From an uncultured Desulfovibrionaceae bacterium (lineage in GTDB: Bacteria; Desulfobacterota; Desulfovibrionia; Desulfovibrionales; Desulfovibrionaceae), in contig CALUZP010000068.1 of assembly GCA_944325325.1 (NCBI GenBank), positions 1 through 50,311 of the forward strand: 50,311 bases of DNA, given 5' to 3'. The position numbers and the translations under genes are program-made. Positions within the stretch are counted from its first letter, which is position 1. Every line of letters starts with the position of its first letter. Positions 33,739 through 43,000 of the stretch are shown here, one piece after another. Under the pieces are notes generated by a model, which made no database searches, had not been told where the DNA came from, and saw nothing but the letters and a program-made list of their open reading frames with translations.

Positions 33739-34977
33739 ATGTCAGCAAAAATGAAAATCAGCCTCCCTGCACAAATGGCTCTTGGTCTGGTACTGGGTAT
33801 TCTCGCAGGCTGCATTGTCCCCCAGGACATTGCCAACGACTATCTGAAGCCCCTTGGCACGCTGTTCATCACCCTTATCCGCATGGTCGTCGTACCTCTG
33901 GTGCTCGCCACGATCGTAGCCGGCGCCGCAGGCATCAGTGATTTGCGCAAACTGGGCCGCGTCGCCTCCAAAACACTGATTTACTATTTCCTTACTACGG
34001 CCATCGCCATCATCATCGGCCTTGTGCTTGCCCTCATCATCCAGCCCGGCGTAGGGCTGAACCTGGCCACCGACAATCTTAAGGCCACCCAGGTCACCCC
34101 GCCCTCGATGCTCACCACGCTGATGAACATCGTGCCGCTCAACCCCATGGACGCCCTGGCCAAGGGCAACATGCTGCAGGTCATCTTCTTTGCCGTGATG
34201 TTCGGATTCGGACTCTCGGCCCTGGGTGAACGCGGCAAGCCGCTGTATCAGGTCTTTGAACTGACCGGCGACGTCATGATTCGCGTGACTGGCGCCGTCA
34301 TGCTGTACGCACCCATCGGCGTGTTCGGCCTCATGGCCTCCACGGTGGCAAGCCACGGCATTGCCGTGCTGCTGCCCCTCATCAAGTTCATCGCCGTCAT
34401 GTACCTTGCCGCGGTCATCCACGTTTTTGTGACCTACTACCCCTGCATCCGCGTCGGGGTGGGCATGAACTTCAGCACGTTCTTCAAGGGCGTCTTTACA
34501 CCGGTGATGATCGCCTTCACCACCACGTCGAGCGCCGCGGCCCTGCCCGCCAACATGCGCAGCGTCCGCCAGCTCGGCGCTTCGAAGTCGGTATCGAGCT
34601 TCTCGATTCCGCTTGGCAACACCATCAACATGGACGGCACCGCCATCTATATGGGCATTGCTGCCGTCTTTGCCGCTGAGGTATACGGCATCGATCTGAC
34701 CATGGCCGACTATTTCACCGTCATGATTATGGGCGTACTCGCCTCCATCGGTACAGCCGGCGTACCTGGAGCCGGCCTGATCATGGTCAGCATCGTCTTC
34801 ACACAGATCAACGTCCCGCTTGAAGCCGTCGCGCTCATCGCCGGCATCGACCGGATTCTTGACATGGCCCGTACGTCGCTGAACGTCTTTGGCGATGCGA
34901 CAGGCGCGCTCCTCGTCACCAAGATGGAAGGTGAACTCGGCAAGGATCCGGTTGAAGAGGGCGATCTCCTCATCTGA
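33739..34977 (+). CDS. Dicarboxylate/amino-acid:cation symporter (DAACS family, DctA/GltT-like)
   Basis: The 412-residue membrane protein has eight helices and two hairpin loops of the DAACS fold. Signature motifs are the serine-rich hairpin AFTTTSSAAALPANM (about 263-277) and NTIDMDGT-like SIPLGNTINMDGTAIYMG (about 290-307), both in the substrate and sodium sites, and the late DRILDMARTSLNVFGDATGA segment (about 372-391) with the Asp/Arg pair that distinguishes substrates. It imports C4-dicarboxylates, glutamate or aspartate with sodium or protons. An arginine after DMA favours acidic amino acids over neutral ones, which is inference. GGAG lies about ten bases before the ATG, and a second ATG follows four codons later. 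Single gene with hairpins downstream. Confidence 0.92.
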   Translation: MSAKMKISLPAQMALGLVLGILAGCIVPQDIANDYLKPLGTLFITLIRMVVVPLVLATIVAGAAGISDLRKLGRVASKTLIYYFLTTAIAIIIGLVLALIIQPGVGLNLATDNLKATQVTPPSMLTTLMNIVPLNPMDALAKGNMLQVIFFAVMFGFGLSALGERGKPLYQVFELTGDVMIRVTGAVMLYAPIGVFGLMASTVASHGIAVLLPLIKFIAVMYLAAVIHVFVTYYPCIRVGVGMNFSTFFKGVFTPVMIAFTTTSSAAALPANMRSVRQLGASKSVSSFSIPLGNTINMDGTAIYMGIAAVFAAEVYGIDLTMADYFTVMIMGVLASIGTAGVPGAGLIMVSIVFTQINVPLEAVALIAGIDRILDMARTSLNVFGDATGALLVTKMEGELGKDPVEEGDLLI

Positions 34978-35004
34978 GCCCCCGCTGTGCCACTGCAAGT
35001 CCCA

Positions 35005-35033
35005 CCCGGCAGAAGGGGCCCCCTTCTGCCGGG
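35005..35033 (+). terminator. Hairpin after the dicarboxylate symporter
   Basis: CCCGGCAGAAGG pairs with CCTTCTGCCGGG across five bases, 27 bases after the stop codon. There is no T tract directly after it. Confidence 0.5.
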
Positions 35034-35037
35034 AACT

Positions 35038-35080
35038 GGCCGCCCGACCCGGTATCTGATGTCCGGCAGGGCGGCCTTTC
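35038..35080 (+). terminator. Second hairpin after the symporter with T run
   Basis: GGCCGCCC (35038-35045) pairs with GGGCGGCC (35069-35076) across a 23-base loop, followed by TTTC. Together with the preceding stem it probably ends the symporter transcript. Confidence 0.5.
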
Positions 35081-35359
35081 ACTGTCTCTCCTGCCCCGCT
35101 CGCTGTCAGCCGCTTCCCCAAAAACACACCTGACCGGTGTTCTGCCAGGCTTGCCGTGCCTCCTGGGGCAAGTCTGCCACGGTACCCCCGGCCGTCTCCG
35201 TCCATGCGCTCTATGTCTTCTGCTTCCAGAACAACCAGGACAGCCGCAGTCAAACGCCCGTATCAGGACTCCCCTCAGCAGGCTGCGCACGGCAGCACAG
35301 CTGACAGGACGCCTGCCAACCGGGGCATCTGTGCAGCCCGCTTGCTGAAAGAGCATAAA

Positions 35360-35393
35360 AAAACGCACACCGGTCACGCCGTCTGTGCGTTTT
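35360..35393. terminator. Bidirectional hairpin with T runs
   Basis: AAAACGCACA (35360-35369) pairs with TGTGCGTTTT (35384-35393) across 14 bases. A-runs and T-runs lie on both sides. It can stop transcripts of either strand. Confidence 0.6.
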
Positions 35394-35636
35394 CACTGCT
35401 AACAGCCCGAAAATGGGCACTCAATGGAACGTCCGGGCGCCAGCCGCGCCGCACATGATCCACCCCAGGCCCCGCGCCAGGACAAACGGGCTACAGTGCC
35501 CTGCTTTCAGGGCGGATTAACGGACAGCTGCACAGGCTCCAGGAGAGGTCATGATAAGGCCAGACACACGCCCCCATGCTCAGCTCAGGCTGTACCGGCA
35601 CGCCCTGCAGCAGCGACGTACCGGATCGGGAGACTT

Positions 35637-36383
35637 TCAGTGCATCTGCGGAACGCCCGCCCATAAGCCCCGCCCTAGCGGGCAGGTCGGGCATGACGGA
35701 CGGCGCTTTACGCACCATTCCTTGCAGGCGCGTACAACAAGCCCATGGTAACTTTTATACAGCTCGATGTCCCGCGGCAAAGCCTGCATGAACATGCTGC
35801 GCACGGATTCATAAGTGCACGCCACAGGCAGCAGCCTGTGCCTGGCAAACAGACGCAGCGTATACGCGTCCACAACGAACGAAAGCCGGTTCAGCGCATA
35901 AAGCAGGATGTCGTCTGCCGTCTCCGGGCCAATGCCGCCCAAACGCAGCAGCGCCCTGCGCAGCGTATCGTCATCATGCCGGCGTGAGCCGCTGAGCCAG
36001 ACCAGATCAAACGCACAGACATCGTCGAAAAAAGCCAGGACATTTCTCAGGCGGCGAGCCTTGAGCCGATAAAATCCCGCAGGGCGGATGATCTCGGCAA
36101 GCTCCTCCTCAGGCAGTGCCAGAATACGGCGTCCCGCCTCCTGCGCTGCGGCGGCAGACTGCTGCGGCGTCACGCCGCTGCCCTGCGGCAGCAGTTCGCG
36201 CTCACGCAGTGCCGCAATCGCTTTTTCGACATTGCTCCAGCTCGTATTTTGCGTGAGTACAGCCCCAACAACAACTTCCAAAGGGGACTCGGCAGGCCAC
36301 CAGCTCTCTGCCCCAACCGCAGCCAGGAGCTGATCGTAAATCTCCATCAGGCGTCCGCCGACGTGAGTATTGTAACCGTTCAT
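35637..36383 (-). CDS. Endonuclease III-family DNA glycosylase (probably monofunctional)
   Basis: The 248-residue protein shows the HhH-GPD fold of base-excision glycosylases: VVVGAVLTQNTSWSNVEKAI (about 37-56), the hairpin LGGIGPETADDILLYAL (about 146-162) and the catalytic-Asp region FVVDAYTLRLFARHR (about 168-182). In bifunctional endonuclease III a lysine stands in the hairpin (Gly-x-Gly-x-Lys-Thr-Ala); here it is glutamate, so the enzyme should lack the strand-cleaving activity, as in MagIII-like glycosylases. The C-terminal Cys motif reads ACKEWCVKRRPSCPTCPLG, but the usual fourth cysteine after five residues is Leu, so the cluster uses another Cys or is altered. AGGTGA precedes the ATG at 36383. 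It presumably excises alkylated or damaged bases. Confidence 0.85.
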   Translation of the reverse strand: MNGYNTHVGGRLMEIYDQLLAAVGAESWWPAESPLEVVVGAVLTQNTSWSNVEKAIAALRERELLPQGSGVTPQQSAAAAQEAGRRILALPEEELAEIIRPAGFYRLKARRLRNVLAFFDDVCAFDLVWLSGSRRHDDDTLRRALLRLGGIGPETADDILLYALNRLSFVVDAYTLRLFARHRLLPVACTYESVRSMFMQALPRDIELYKSYHGLVVRACKEWCVKRRPSCPTCPLGRGLWAGVPQMH

Positions 36384-36713
36384 AGTTCACCTGCCTGCAG
36401 CAAGGCAACGAGTTGGAGAAGGAAGCGGCATATGCCACCAGCCCACACCACGGCCGAGCAGACCTGACAGCCTTGCGGGCGGTTATTAGAGTAGCCATAT
36501 CGAATGCGGATTTCAAGAGAAGCTCCGGTCAGCATCCCCCGCGGCTTCCCCGTACCGGTCTTCTTCCGTCATAGACGTTCTATTTACTTACATCTCTTCA
36601 GTATTTAACACTATTTTTTGAAAAAAACAAAAAAATTTGTATGTTCGTTATGATTTCCAAAAAAAGTTGTTGACAGTTTTAGCGGAACTGCGTAGATATT
36701 CTTCCTGTCGCGT
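36384..36713. other. Divergent spacer between glycosylase and tRNA genes
   Basis: About 330 bases. The last 130 are AT-rich, with A and T runs around 36605-36665, and contain the tRNA promoter at 36670-36698. Nothing else was recognised. Confidence 0.5.
36670..36698 (+). promoter_or_regulatory. Sigma-70 promoter of the tRNA-Val/tRNA-Asp unit
   Basis: TTGACA (36670-36675), a 17-base spacer and TAGATA (36693-36698) form a near-consensus promoter. It is preceded by A/T-rich tracts resembling an UP element and lies 16 bases before tRNA-Val. Confidence 0.8.
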
Positions 36714-36789
36714 GGGCAGTTAGCTCAGCTGGTAGAGCATCGTCTTCACACGGCGGGGGCCACAAGTTCAAGTCTTGTACTGCCCACCA
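36714..36789 (+). tRNA. tRNA-Val (anticodon CAC)
   Basis: The 76-base tRNA reads GUG. The acceptor GGGCAGT pairs with ACTGCCC, and CCA is encoded. The D arm is GCTCAGCTGGTAGAGC, the anticodon loop TTCACAC, and the T loop TTCAAGT. Confidence 0.93.
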
Positions 36790-36798
36790 TCTTCACAC

Positions 36799-36875
<77 letters not shown>

Positions 36876-36884
36876 CACGATACT

Positions 36885-36931
36885 ATCATAAAGCCTCATA
36901 AGGAATTCCCTTATGAGGCTTTATGATTTTA
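36885..36931 (+). terminator. Terminator of the tRNA unit
   Basis: A 19-base-pair stem (36885-36903 with 36909-36927) with a five-base loop is followed by TTTT. It lies ten bases after tRNA-Asp and also faces the end of the convergent Fur-family gene. Confidence 0.9.
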
Positions 36932-36959
36932 TGTCTTTTTTTTAAATGATCTGTCCCGC

Positions 36960-37451
36960 CTACATCTCCGGATTCGTCTCATCCCCGGCAGCACATGCAG
37001 CACAAAGACCATACAGATACAAACGGTGCTGTGTTAGCGTAACCCCAAGACGCCTGGCCACACGTCTTCCCATAGCATCTATCTCGGGATCAACGAATTC
37101 GATACTGCGGCCGCATCCCTCACAAATAAAATGCTCGTGCTCCCAGGAGCCCGCCCGCTCATAACGGACAACGCCCCGGCCAAAACTGACCTCCCGGGCA
37201 AGCCCTGCCTCACAGAGCAGACGCATGGTGCGGTATACCGTAGACTGACCTACCGACGGAGCCATGCCGTGAACCCGTACAAACAGCTCCTCGATGCTCA
37301 AATGTCCTTCGGCACTCCAGAACGCCAGCGCAATGGCCTTTCGCTGCGGCGTGTACCGGCAACGCCTGCGATGCAAAAACAGGCTGAACACGGATTCCAG
37401 GTCTGCTACGGACAGCTGCCCGCGCTGCAGTCCGGCTTCTGGCAGCATCAT
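36960..37451 (-). CDS. Fur-family metal-responsive regulator
   Basis: The protein has about 163 residues. The winged-helix DNA-binding part shows RRCRYTPQRKAIALAFWSAE, HLSIEELFVRVH and GQSTVYRTMRLLCEAGLARE. The dimerisation/metal part has HEHFICEGCG and a final CAAC, giving the two CxxC pairs that hold structural zinc. Ferric uptake, zinc (Zur) and peroxide (PerR) regulators share this build; without more residues I cannot say which metal it senses. The start is uncertain: the ATG at 37451 has GGGAG nine bases upstream, while a GTG at 37523 has a GGAGG eight bases upstream and would add 24 residues. The gene lies downstream of flavodoxin on the same strand across ~420 bases. Iron control of flavodoxin would make sense but no Fur box was identified. 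Confidence 0.8.
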   Translation of the reverse strand: MMLPEAGLQRGQLSVADLESVFSLFLHRRRCRYTPQRKAIALAFWSAEGHLSIEELFVRVHGMAPSVGQSTVYRTMRLLCEAGLAREVSFGRGVVRYERAGSWEHEHFICEGCGRSIEFVDPEIDAMGRRVARRLGVTLTQHRLYLYGLCAACAAGDETNPEM

Positions 37452-37872
37452 CAACAGGCGCTCCCGTGCGGGGCACTCTCGAGTAACCCCGGCCGGCGGC
37501 AGCCTGGACTGCATACACACCACCTGCATAACCTCCATCATGCCGGCATAGAGTCCTTGCCAGCGTCGTATTTTCCCGCCTCGCGGCATCGCTCCAGATG
37601 CCCCCGGCCCGAATCTTTCTCCTCCACACACAAAAGCAACGCCATCCCTACACCTCCCGGAACAGGCGTCATCCGGGTATGGCTGTACAATTTCAGAGGG
37701 AAAGCCGCTCTTCCGCAACAGGCAGAGCGACCTTTCAAAAAAAATATAAGTTACGCTGCCAGTCTTGACTGTGTTAGCGAAACACCATTTACAGCCAGCT
37801 CCGGGAAAGTAAGAGGACTGACGGGGCTTCCGGGGCAGCGTGTTCACTGCCCCGGTCACAAACGGCCGGTTG
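37452..37872. other. Spacer between flavodoxin and fur-type genes
   Basis: About 420 bases. A 9-base-pair hairpin, CCGGGGCAG with CTGCCCCGG (37830-37855), just after the flavodoxin stop is terminator-like but lacks a T tract. The minus-strand reading frame of the Fur gene stays open through this whole stretch with a Cys-rich, unconserved sequence. An A-rich segment around 37735-37750 may hold the Fur-gene promoter. Confidence 0.45.
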
Positions 37873-38325
37873 TTATCCGGCCAGTTCCGCCAGCAGCCGG
37901 CTGCCCCATGCGGCAACTTCCTGCTGATTGGCGCTCAGGTCGCCATCGAGCTTCAGTCCTTCCAGCAGTTGCACCGCGCCCAGTTCGGCCAGGCGGGCCT
38001 CGATGACGTCAACCGCCCCGCAAAAATGCTCAAAGGAACTGTCCCCCGTAGCAAAGACTGCAACCTTGACACCCTTTACGCCGATCTTGTCGAACGCTTC
38101 AAACAGCGGTTCAAAGTCCTCCTGCAGTTCCACATCATCAGTACCCCAGGCCGAGCAGCCAAACAGAACGGCGTCGCGTCCTGCGCACAAACCCGCCGGC
38201 GTCACGTTGGCGGCGTCGACAACGTCGACCCCATGACCTGCCTGTCTGAACTGTTCTCCCGGCGCTTCGGCGACGGCCGCCGTATTGCCGGTCGTAGAAC
38301 CGTATACAATAAGAATTCTGCTCAT
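37873..38325 (-). CDS. Flavodoxin (Desulfovibrio type)
   Basis: The 150-residue FMN protein is a low-potential single-electron carrier that can replace ferredoxin when iron is scarce. The phosphate loop is YGSTTGNT (residues 8-15). The first FMN-flanking loop is GCSAWGTDDVELQEDF with Trp at about 60, and the second is FATGDSSFEHFCGAVDVIE. In the well-studied D. vulgaris protein the second loop has Tyr98 stacked on the flavin; here phenylalanine takes its place, which may shift the redox potentials. The ATG at 38325 has GGGAGAGAG upstream. It lies between a DUF2325 gene and the Fur-family gene, all on the minus strand with spacers of 171 and 421 bases. Confidence 0.95.
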   Translation of the reverse strand: MSRILIVYGSTTGNTAAVAEAPGEQFRQAGHGVDVVDAANVTPAGLCAGRDAVLFGCSAWGTDDVELQEDFEPLFEAFDKIGVKGVKVAVFATGDSSFEHFCGAVDVIEARLAELGAVQLLEGLKLDGDLSANQQEVAAWGSRLLAELAG

Positions 38326-38496
38326 GACTCTCTCCCTGAATCCATAAAGGTGGTGCGGATACTCGCCAGCCCGGCACACGGCCCGTCCGGGGAAACCTGG
38401 AGGCTGACGCCTTCCCCCGGAAGTCGCGCAATGCCCTATGTCTTGCCACGCCACAGGCAACCGCCGCTCCGGCCCCGGCCTTCAGGCGTTGCCCAG

Positions 38497-39555
38497 TCAG
38501 TTCATCCCCGTCTGCGGCGGCTCACCGCCTCTCAGCAGGCGGGAGATGGTGCTCATACTGCCATTCGGCAGCATATAACAGGTCTTGTTGTGTTTCTTCG
38601 CCAGATTCTTCACCTTGATGCAGGCCCCGTGACTGTTGCAGTTGACCGGACAGAGAATGATATCGGCACGGCGCAGACTCTTTTCAAGCTGGCGGGTCCC
38701 GCCCTGTAACGATCCGCTGTGATAGTCGAGCTCTCCGCCGCCACCTTCAATAACCTGCCTGTACAGCGCCTCCATCCTCTCCACACCGCCGACGATCAGC
38801 ACGCGTTTGCTGCATACGTCAAACGAGGGGCAGGTTTCGTTGCAGTCTCTGTCGCAACAGGCTTCGGAGCCGGTTCCCAGCAACGGACGCATCCTCCTGC
38901 CTTCCCCACGGCGCTCAGCCTGATGCGGCAATGCCGGCAAAAACCCCTGTCGTACTGCACAGCGCCCGGCTTTTGACACCAGTGCATCTCTCAATGCCGC
39001 ATTTTCTGCTCCGAGCTCTGCCGCCAGCAGACGCAACGCTTCAATTTCATCACGCAGCCGCTGCTGCTCCGCACGCTGCGCCAGGCAGGCCTGAGGGTTA
39101 TGGCTTGCAGCCTCGCACAACAGCCGCGCAATCCCCCGGGATACGGCAAGCAAACCTCCGGAAGACAAGGGGCGAGTGGCAGCAGCCCACAGCAACGCGC
39201 CACAGTTTCCCTTGTGTACAGCGTCATCCCATTGGGCCAAGAAAAGCTCTTCAGACACCCTCCGCATTGCTCCGGCTTCACGATCATATTTGCGGCGCAG
39301 CAGCCGGCTCATGCGGCACGACAGGGCATTGACCGTTTCCGCAGCCCGCAAAAGCCCTTCACAGGTCATCAGTGACGACGCACTGCCCCCTGCCGCCAGT
39401 CCTTTCCGCACAATCCGCCTGCGTTCTCCAGGCGTCATGCCGAGCACAATCAGCGGACGCCTGAACAGTTCGTCCACACTCCACAGGCTGTACACATTGC
39501 GAAAGCCGTCTGCCCGCTCCGACCTGAATTCACTGCATTGCCCTGCACGCATCAT
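38497..39555 (-). CDS. DUF2325 domain protein
   Basis: The 352-residue protein ends in a DUF2325 domain (about 250-340): KRVLIVGGVERMEALYRQVI, YHSGSLQGGTRQLEKSLRRA, DIILCPVNCNSHGACIKVKN and CYMLPNGSMSTISRLL. The domain has a Rossmann-like look and conserved Cys, His and Ser; its function is unknown. A cysteine group CCDRDCNETCPSFDVC (about 233-248) directly before it could hold metal. The first 170 residues are helical and Arg-rich, with an AEQQRLRDEIEALRLLAAEL coiled-coil segment. AAAGGAG lies just before the first of two ATG codons. It is upstream of flavodoxin on the same strand. DUF2325 proteins in this group often accompany redox or metal regulators, but no role is established. Confidence 0.8.
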   Translation of the reverse strand: MMRAGQCSEFRSERADGFRNVYSLWSVDELFRRPLIVLGMTPGERRRIVRKGLAAGGSASSLMTCEGLLRAAETVNALSCRMSRLLRRKYDREAGAMRRVSEELFLAQWDDAVHKGNCGALLWAAATRPLSSGGLLAVSRGIARLLCEAASHNPQACLAQRAEQQRLRDEIEALRLLAAELGAENAALRDALVSKAGRCAVRQGFLPALPHQAERRGEGRRMRPLLGTGSEACCDRDCNETCPSFDVCSKRVLIVGGVERMEALYRQVIEGGGGELDYHSGSLQGGTRQLEKSLRRADIILCPVNCNSHGACIKVKNLAKKHNKTCYMLPNGSMSTISRLLRGGEPPQTGMN

Positions 39556-40057
39556 GACGCGCTCCTTTATGTCTTCCCTGGCCGGATCCTGCCTTTTTTG
39601 AAAATGAAAGTCAAGATTAAAAATAAACTTCTCCCTTCATCCCGGAGGAACGCCTAAAAAAACCTTTTACAAACGCCTTCAAGGTGTCGTATGCTTAATG
39701 TTCAGGTTCAAGGCCATCCGATATGAAAGCCCTTTCCTTGCCCAGAACAGGCTTTCGGCGTGGCGGCCCGCAACACACCAGCCTTGAAAGGCGCTTCTCT
39801 GCTGCCGCCACAGCCCTGGCAGCCAACATTCCTCAGCGCCCTTTGGGGGAGACAAGGACTGTGTGTTCCAAAGAAGGAATCTTCTTCTTTGGATAATGCA
39901 ACCTGTAAGTCCGTCCGAACGGCCCGCGCATGCTCTGCCGTCGCGTACAGGCCAGGACGGCACGGCGAAAGGCTTTATGCACAAGACCGTTGTCACCGCA
40001 GCGGCGCACAAGCCCGAGACTAACACAAAATCCATCAGACTCTTGAAAGGTAGGCGT
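39556..40057. other. Divergent spacer between DUF2325 gene and activase gene
   Basis: About 500 bases. A 9-base-pair hairpin, CCAAAGAAG with CTTCTTTGG (39868-39892), lies ahead of the activase gene and may belong to its leader. The AT-rich part near 39600-39670 probably holds the DUF2325 promoter. No gene was recognised. Confidence 0.45.
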
Positions 40058-43000
40058 ATGACCCCCGTCCCTGCCACCCGGGAACTGTTCCTGGGGCTTG
40101 ATATAGGCTCTACAACCGTCAAACTTGTTGTTCTGGACGACACTGAAACCGTTTGCTACAGCAAGTATATACGGCACCTGTCCGAGGTCAGGCCCAAGGC
40201 AGCACAGCTGCTTGAAGAGGCCTCTGCAGCGCTCAAGCAGGATACCTGCCGCCTGAGCCTTACCGGTTCGGGCGCGCTGTCTCTGGCTGAAGAGCTGCAC
40301 CTTCCATTTATCCAGGAAGTGACGTCTTCAAGCCTGGCCATCCGCAAACTGGTTCCCGATGCTGATGTGGTGATCGAGCTTGGCGGTGAAGACGCCAAGC
40401 TGACCTATCTGACCGGCGGCATCGATCAGCGCATGAATGAAACCTGCGCTGGCGGAACCGGGGCGTTCATCGATCAGATGGCCGCATTCATCCGCACCGA
40501 CAGCGCCGGGCTCGATGCACTGGCTGCGCGTCACAACATCATCTATCCCATTGCCTCGCGCTGTGGCGTGTTCGCCAAGACAGACATTCTGCCTCTGCTC
40601 AACGACGGCGCTGCGCGTGAGGACATTGCCGCCTCCATCATGCAGGCTGTTGTCAACCAGACATTGAGCGGCCTGGCCAGAGGACGCGCCATCCGCGGCA
40701 AAGTCGTTCTGCTTGGCGGCCCGCTGGCCTTTCTGGCTTCCCTGCGTGAACGCTTCCGTGCAAGCCTTCCTGAGGCTTCGGAAATCGTCTTACCCAACCA
40801 CGCGCAATTTTTTGTCGCTTACGGAGCGGCCCTGTACGCCAGGGACAAGCGTCCCCCTGTTGTCGAACTGACGCCGCTTGTCCAGGCACTCAAGACAAGC
40901 AAGGGCACCACAGCCTCCAGAAGGCTCCCGCCGCTGTTCCGCTCCGAGGAAGAGCGCGAGCAGTTCACCGCCCGTCACAGCAAGGCCCATGTTGTACGCC
41001 GCCGGCTTGAAGATGCGAGCGGTGACGCCTGGCTCGGCTTTGACAGCGGTTCGACCACGGTCAAGGCCGTCCTGCTCGACAGCGACGGTGCGATCCTCTT
41101 TTCCAGCTACGGTTCCAACAAAGGCGATCCACTGGCCGCGGCAGCCAACATCCTGAAGGAAATCTACCGCCGTAAACAGGATTCACTGACCATCCGCGCT
41201 GCCGGAGCCACAGGATATGGCAGCGCGCTGCTGTCGGCAGCCTTTGGCGTGGATCTTGACGAAGTGGAAACCGTGGCTCACTTCAAGGCTGCACGGCATT
41301 TTGACCCCGAAGTGACGTTCGTGCTCGACATCGGCGGGCAGGACATCAAGTGCATGCGGATCAAAAACGGCACCATCAGCCGTATCCAGCTCAACGAAGC
41401 CTGTTCGGCAGGCTGCGGCTCCTTTATTGAGAACTTTGCGGAATCGCTGCACATGCCCCTGGATCAGTTTGTTCGGGCGGCACTGGAAGCCAGCCAGCCG
41501 GCTGATCTCGGCACGCGCTGCACGGTCTTCATGAATTCCAAGGTCAAGCAGATCCAGAAAGAAGGCGCTGCCATCGGCGACATTGCCGCCGGCTTGTGCT
41601 ACTCCGTGGTCCGCAACGCCTGCTACAAGGTCATGAAGCTTTCCAACATCCAGGAACTTGGCGACCATGTGGTGGCCCAGGGCGGCGCCTTCGCCAATGA
41701 CGCCCTGCTGCGCGCCCTGGAGCTGGAGCTGGGCCATCCCGTGCTGCGGCCTGACATTTCTGGACTGATGGGCGCCTATGGCGTGGCCCTGCTGGCAAGG
41801 GAACACGTTGCGGCAGATACCCCCAGCACCCTCATCTCTCCCGAAAAGCTGGCCGCCTTCCAGGTCAAGACGTCTACCGTCCGGTGCCGCAAATGTGCTA
41901 ACCACTGCCTCCTGACCGTTTCGACATTTGCGGACAAACGCCGGTTTGTCTCCGGCAACAGGTGTGAACGCGGTGCAGAAAACCATGCTCCAACGCTCCC
42001 CAACCTCTATGACTACAAATACAAGAGAGTGTTTGAGCATTACAAGCCGTTAGATCCCAAAGACGCCTACCGGGGCACCGTCGGCATTCCCCGTGCGCTC
42101 AATATTTTTGAGCACTTTCCGCTCTGGTTCACCATCTTCACACGGCTTGGCTTCAGGGTAGAACTGTCGGCTCCCTCCTCCAAGGACTTGTTCTACAAGG
42201 GCTATGAAACGGTGCCTTCCCAGACGGTCTGCTATCCGGCAAAGCTCGCCCATGGACATCTGCTGGATCTGGTCAACCGGGGCATAAAGATCATTTTCTT
42301 CCCCTGCATTCCCTTTGAACCGCGCAACTTCCCCTCCCAGGACGGCAACTTCAACTGCCCGGTCGTCGCGGGGTATCCCGAAGTGCTGGCCCACAATGTA
42401 GGCGTGCTGCGCGAAAAGGGCGTGGCCTTCATCCACGAGTTTCTGCCGCTCGACGAAACCGTGCTTCCTGAAAAACTCAAAGGCATGCCTCTGCTGGCAG
42501 GCGTGGAACTCGACGAACTCAAGGAGGCCGTGCATGCAGGCTTCCTGGAGCTTGAAGCCTTCCATACCGACATCCGGGAGGCGGGCGAAAAACTTGTGGC
42601 TGAACTCGCGGTATCAGGCAAAATGGGTATTGTGCTTGCCGGACACCCCTATCATGTGGATCCCGAAATCCATCACGGCGTGGCTGAGCTGATCACGTCC
42701 TGCGGGCTGGCCGTGCTGACCGAAGACTCCGTAGCCCATCTCATGCCCGATCCGGGCCCGCTCCGCGTGGTCGATCAATGGACATACCATTCACGCCTCT
42801 ATCGCGCCGGGGCCTTTGTAGCCGGAACAGAAAACCTGGCCATCCTGCAGCTGATTTCGTTTGGCTGTGGTCTCGATGCCATCACCGCTGAACAGATTGA
42901 GGAAATCGTTTCCCGCAACGGCCGCCTCTATACCCAGATCAAAATCGATGAAGGCGCCAACCTCGGCCCGGCACGCATCCGGATCCGGTCGCTGCTGGCC

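Larger units (their letters stand above)
34978..35636. other. Spacer between convergent symporter and glycosylase genes
   Basis: About 660 bases with three hairpins (35005-35033, 35038-35080, 35360-35393) and no supported gene. Confidence 0.5.

Noticed and set aside
33742-35253. 503-codon open frame on the minus strand
   Set aside because: It lies antisense to the clear dicarboxylate symporter gene, is His/Asp/Gly-rich and has no domain pattern; it is a shadow of the GC-rich codon use.
36960-37916. Fur-family protein with a 155-residue N-terminal extension
   Set aside because: The extension has no domain pattern, contains many Cys/Arg residues typical of spacer translations, and two internal starts have better ribosome binding sites.
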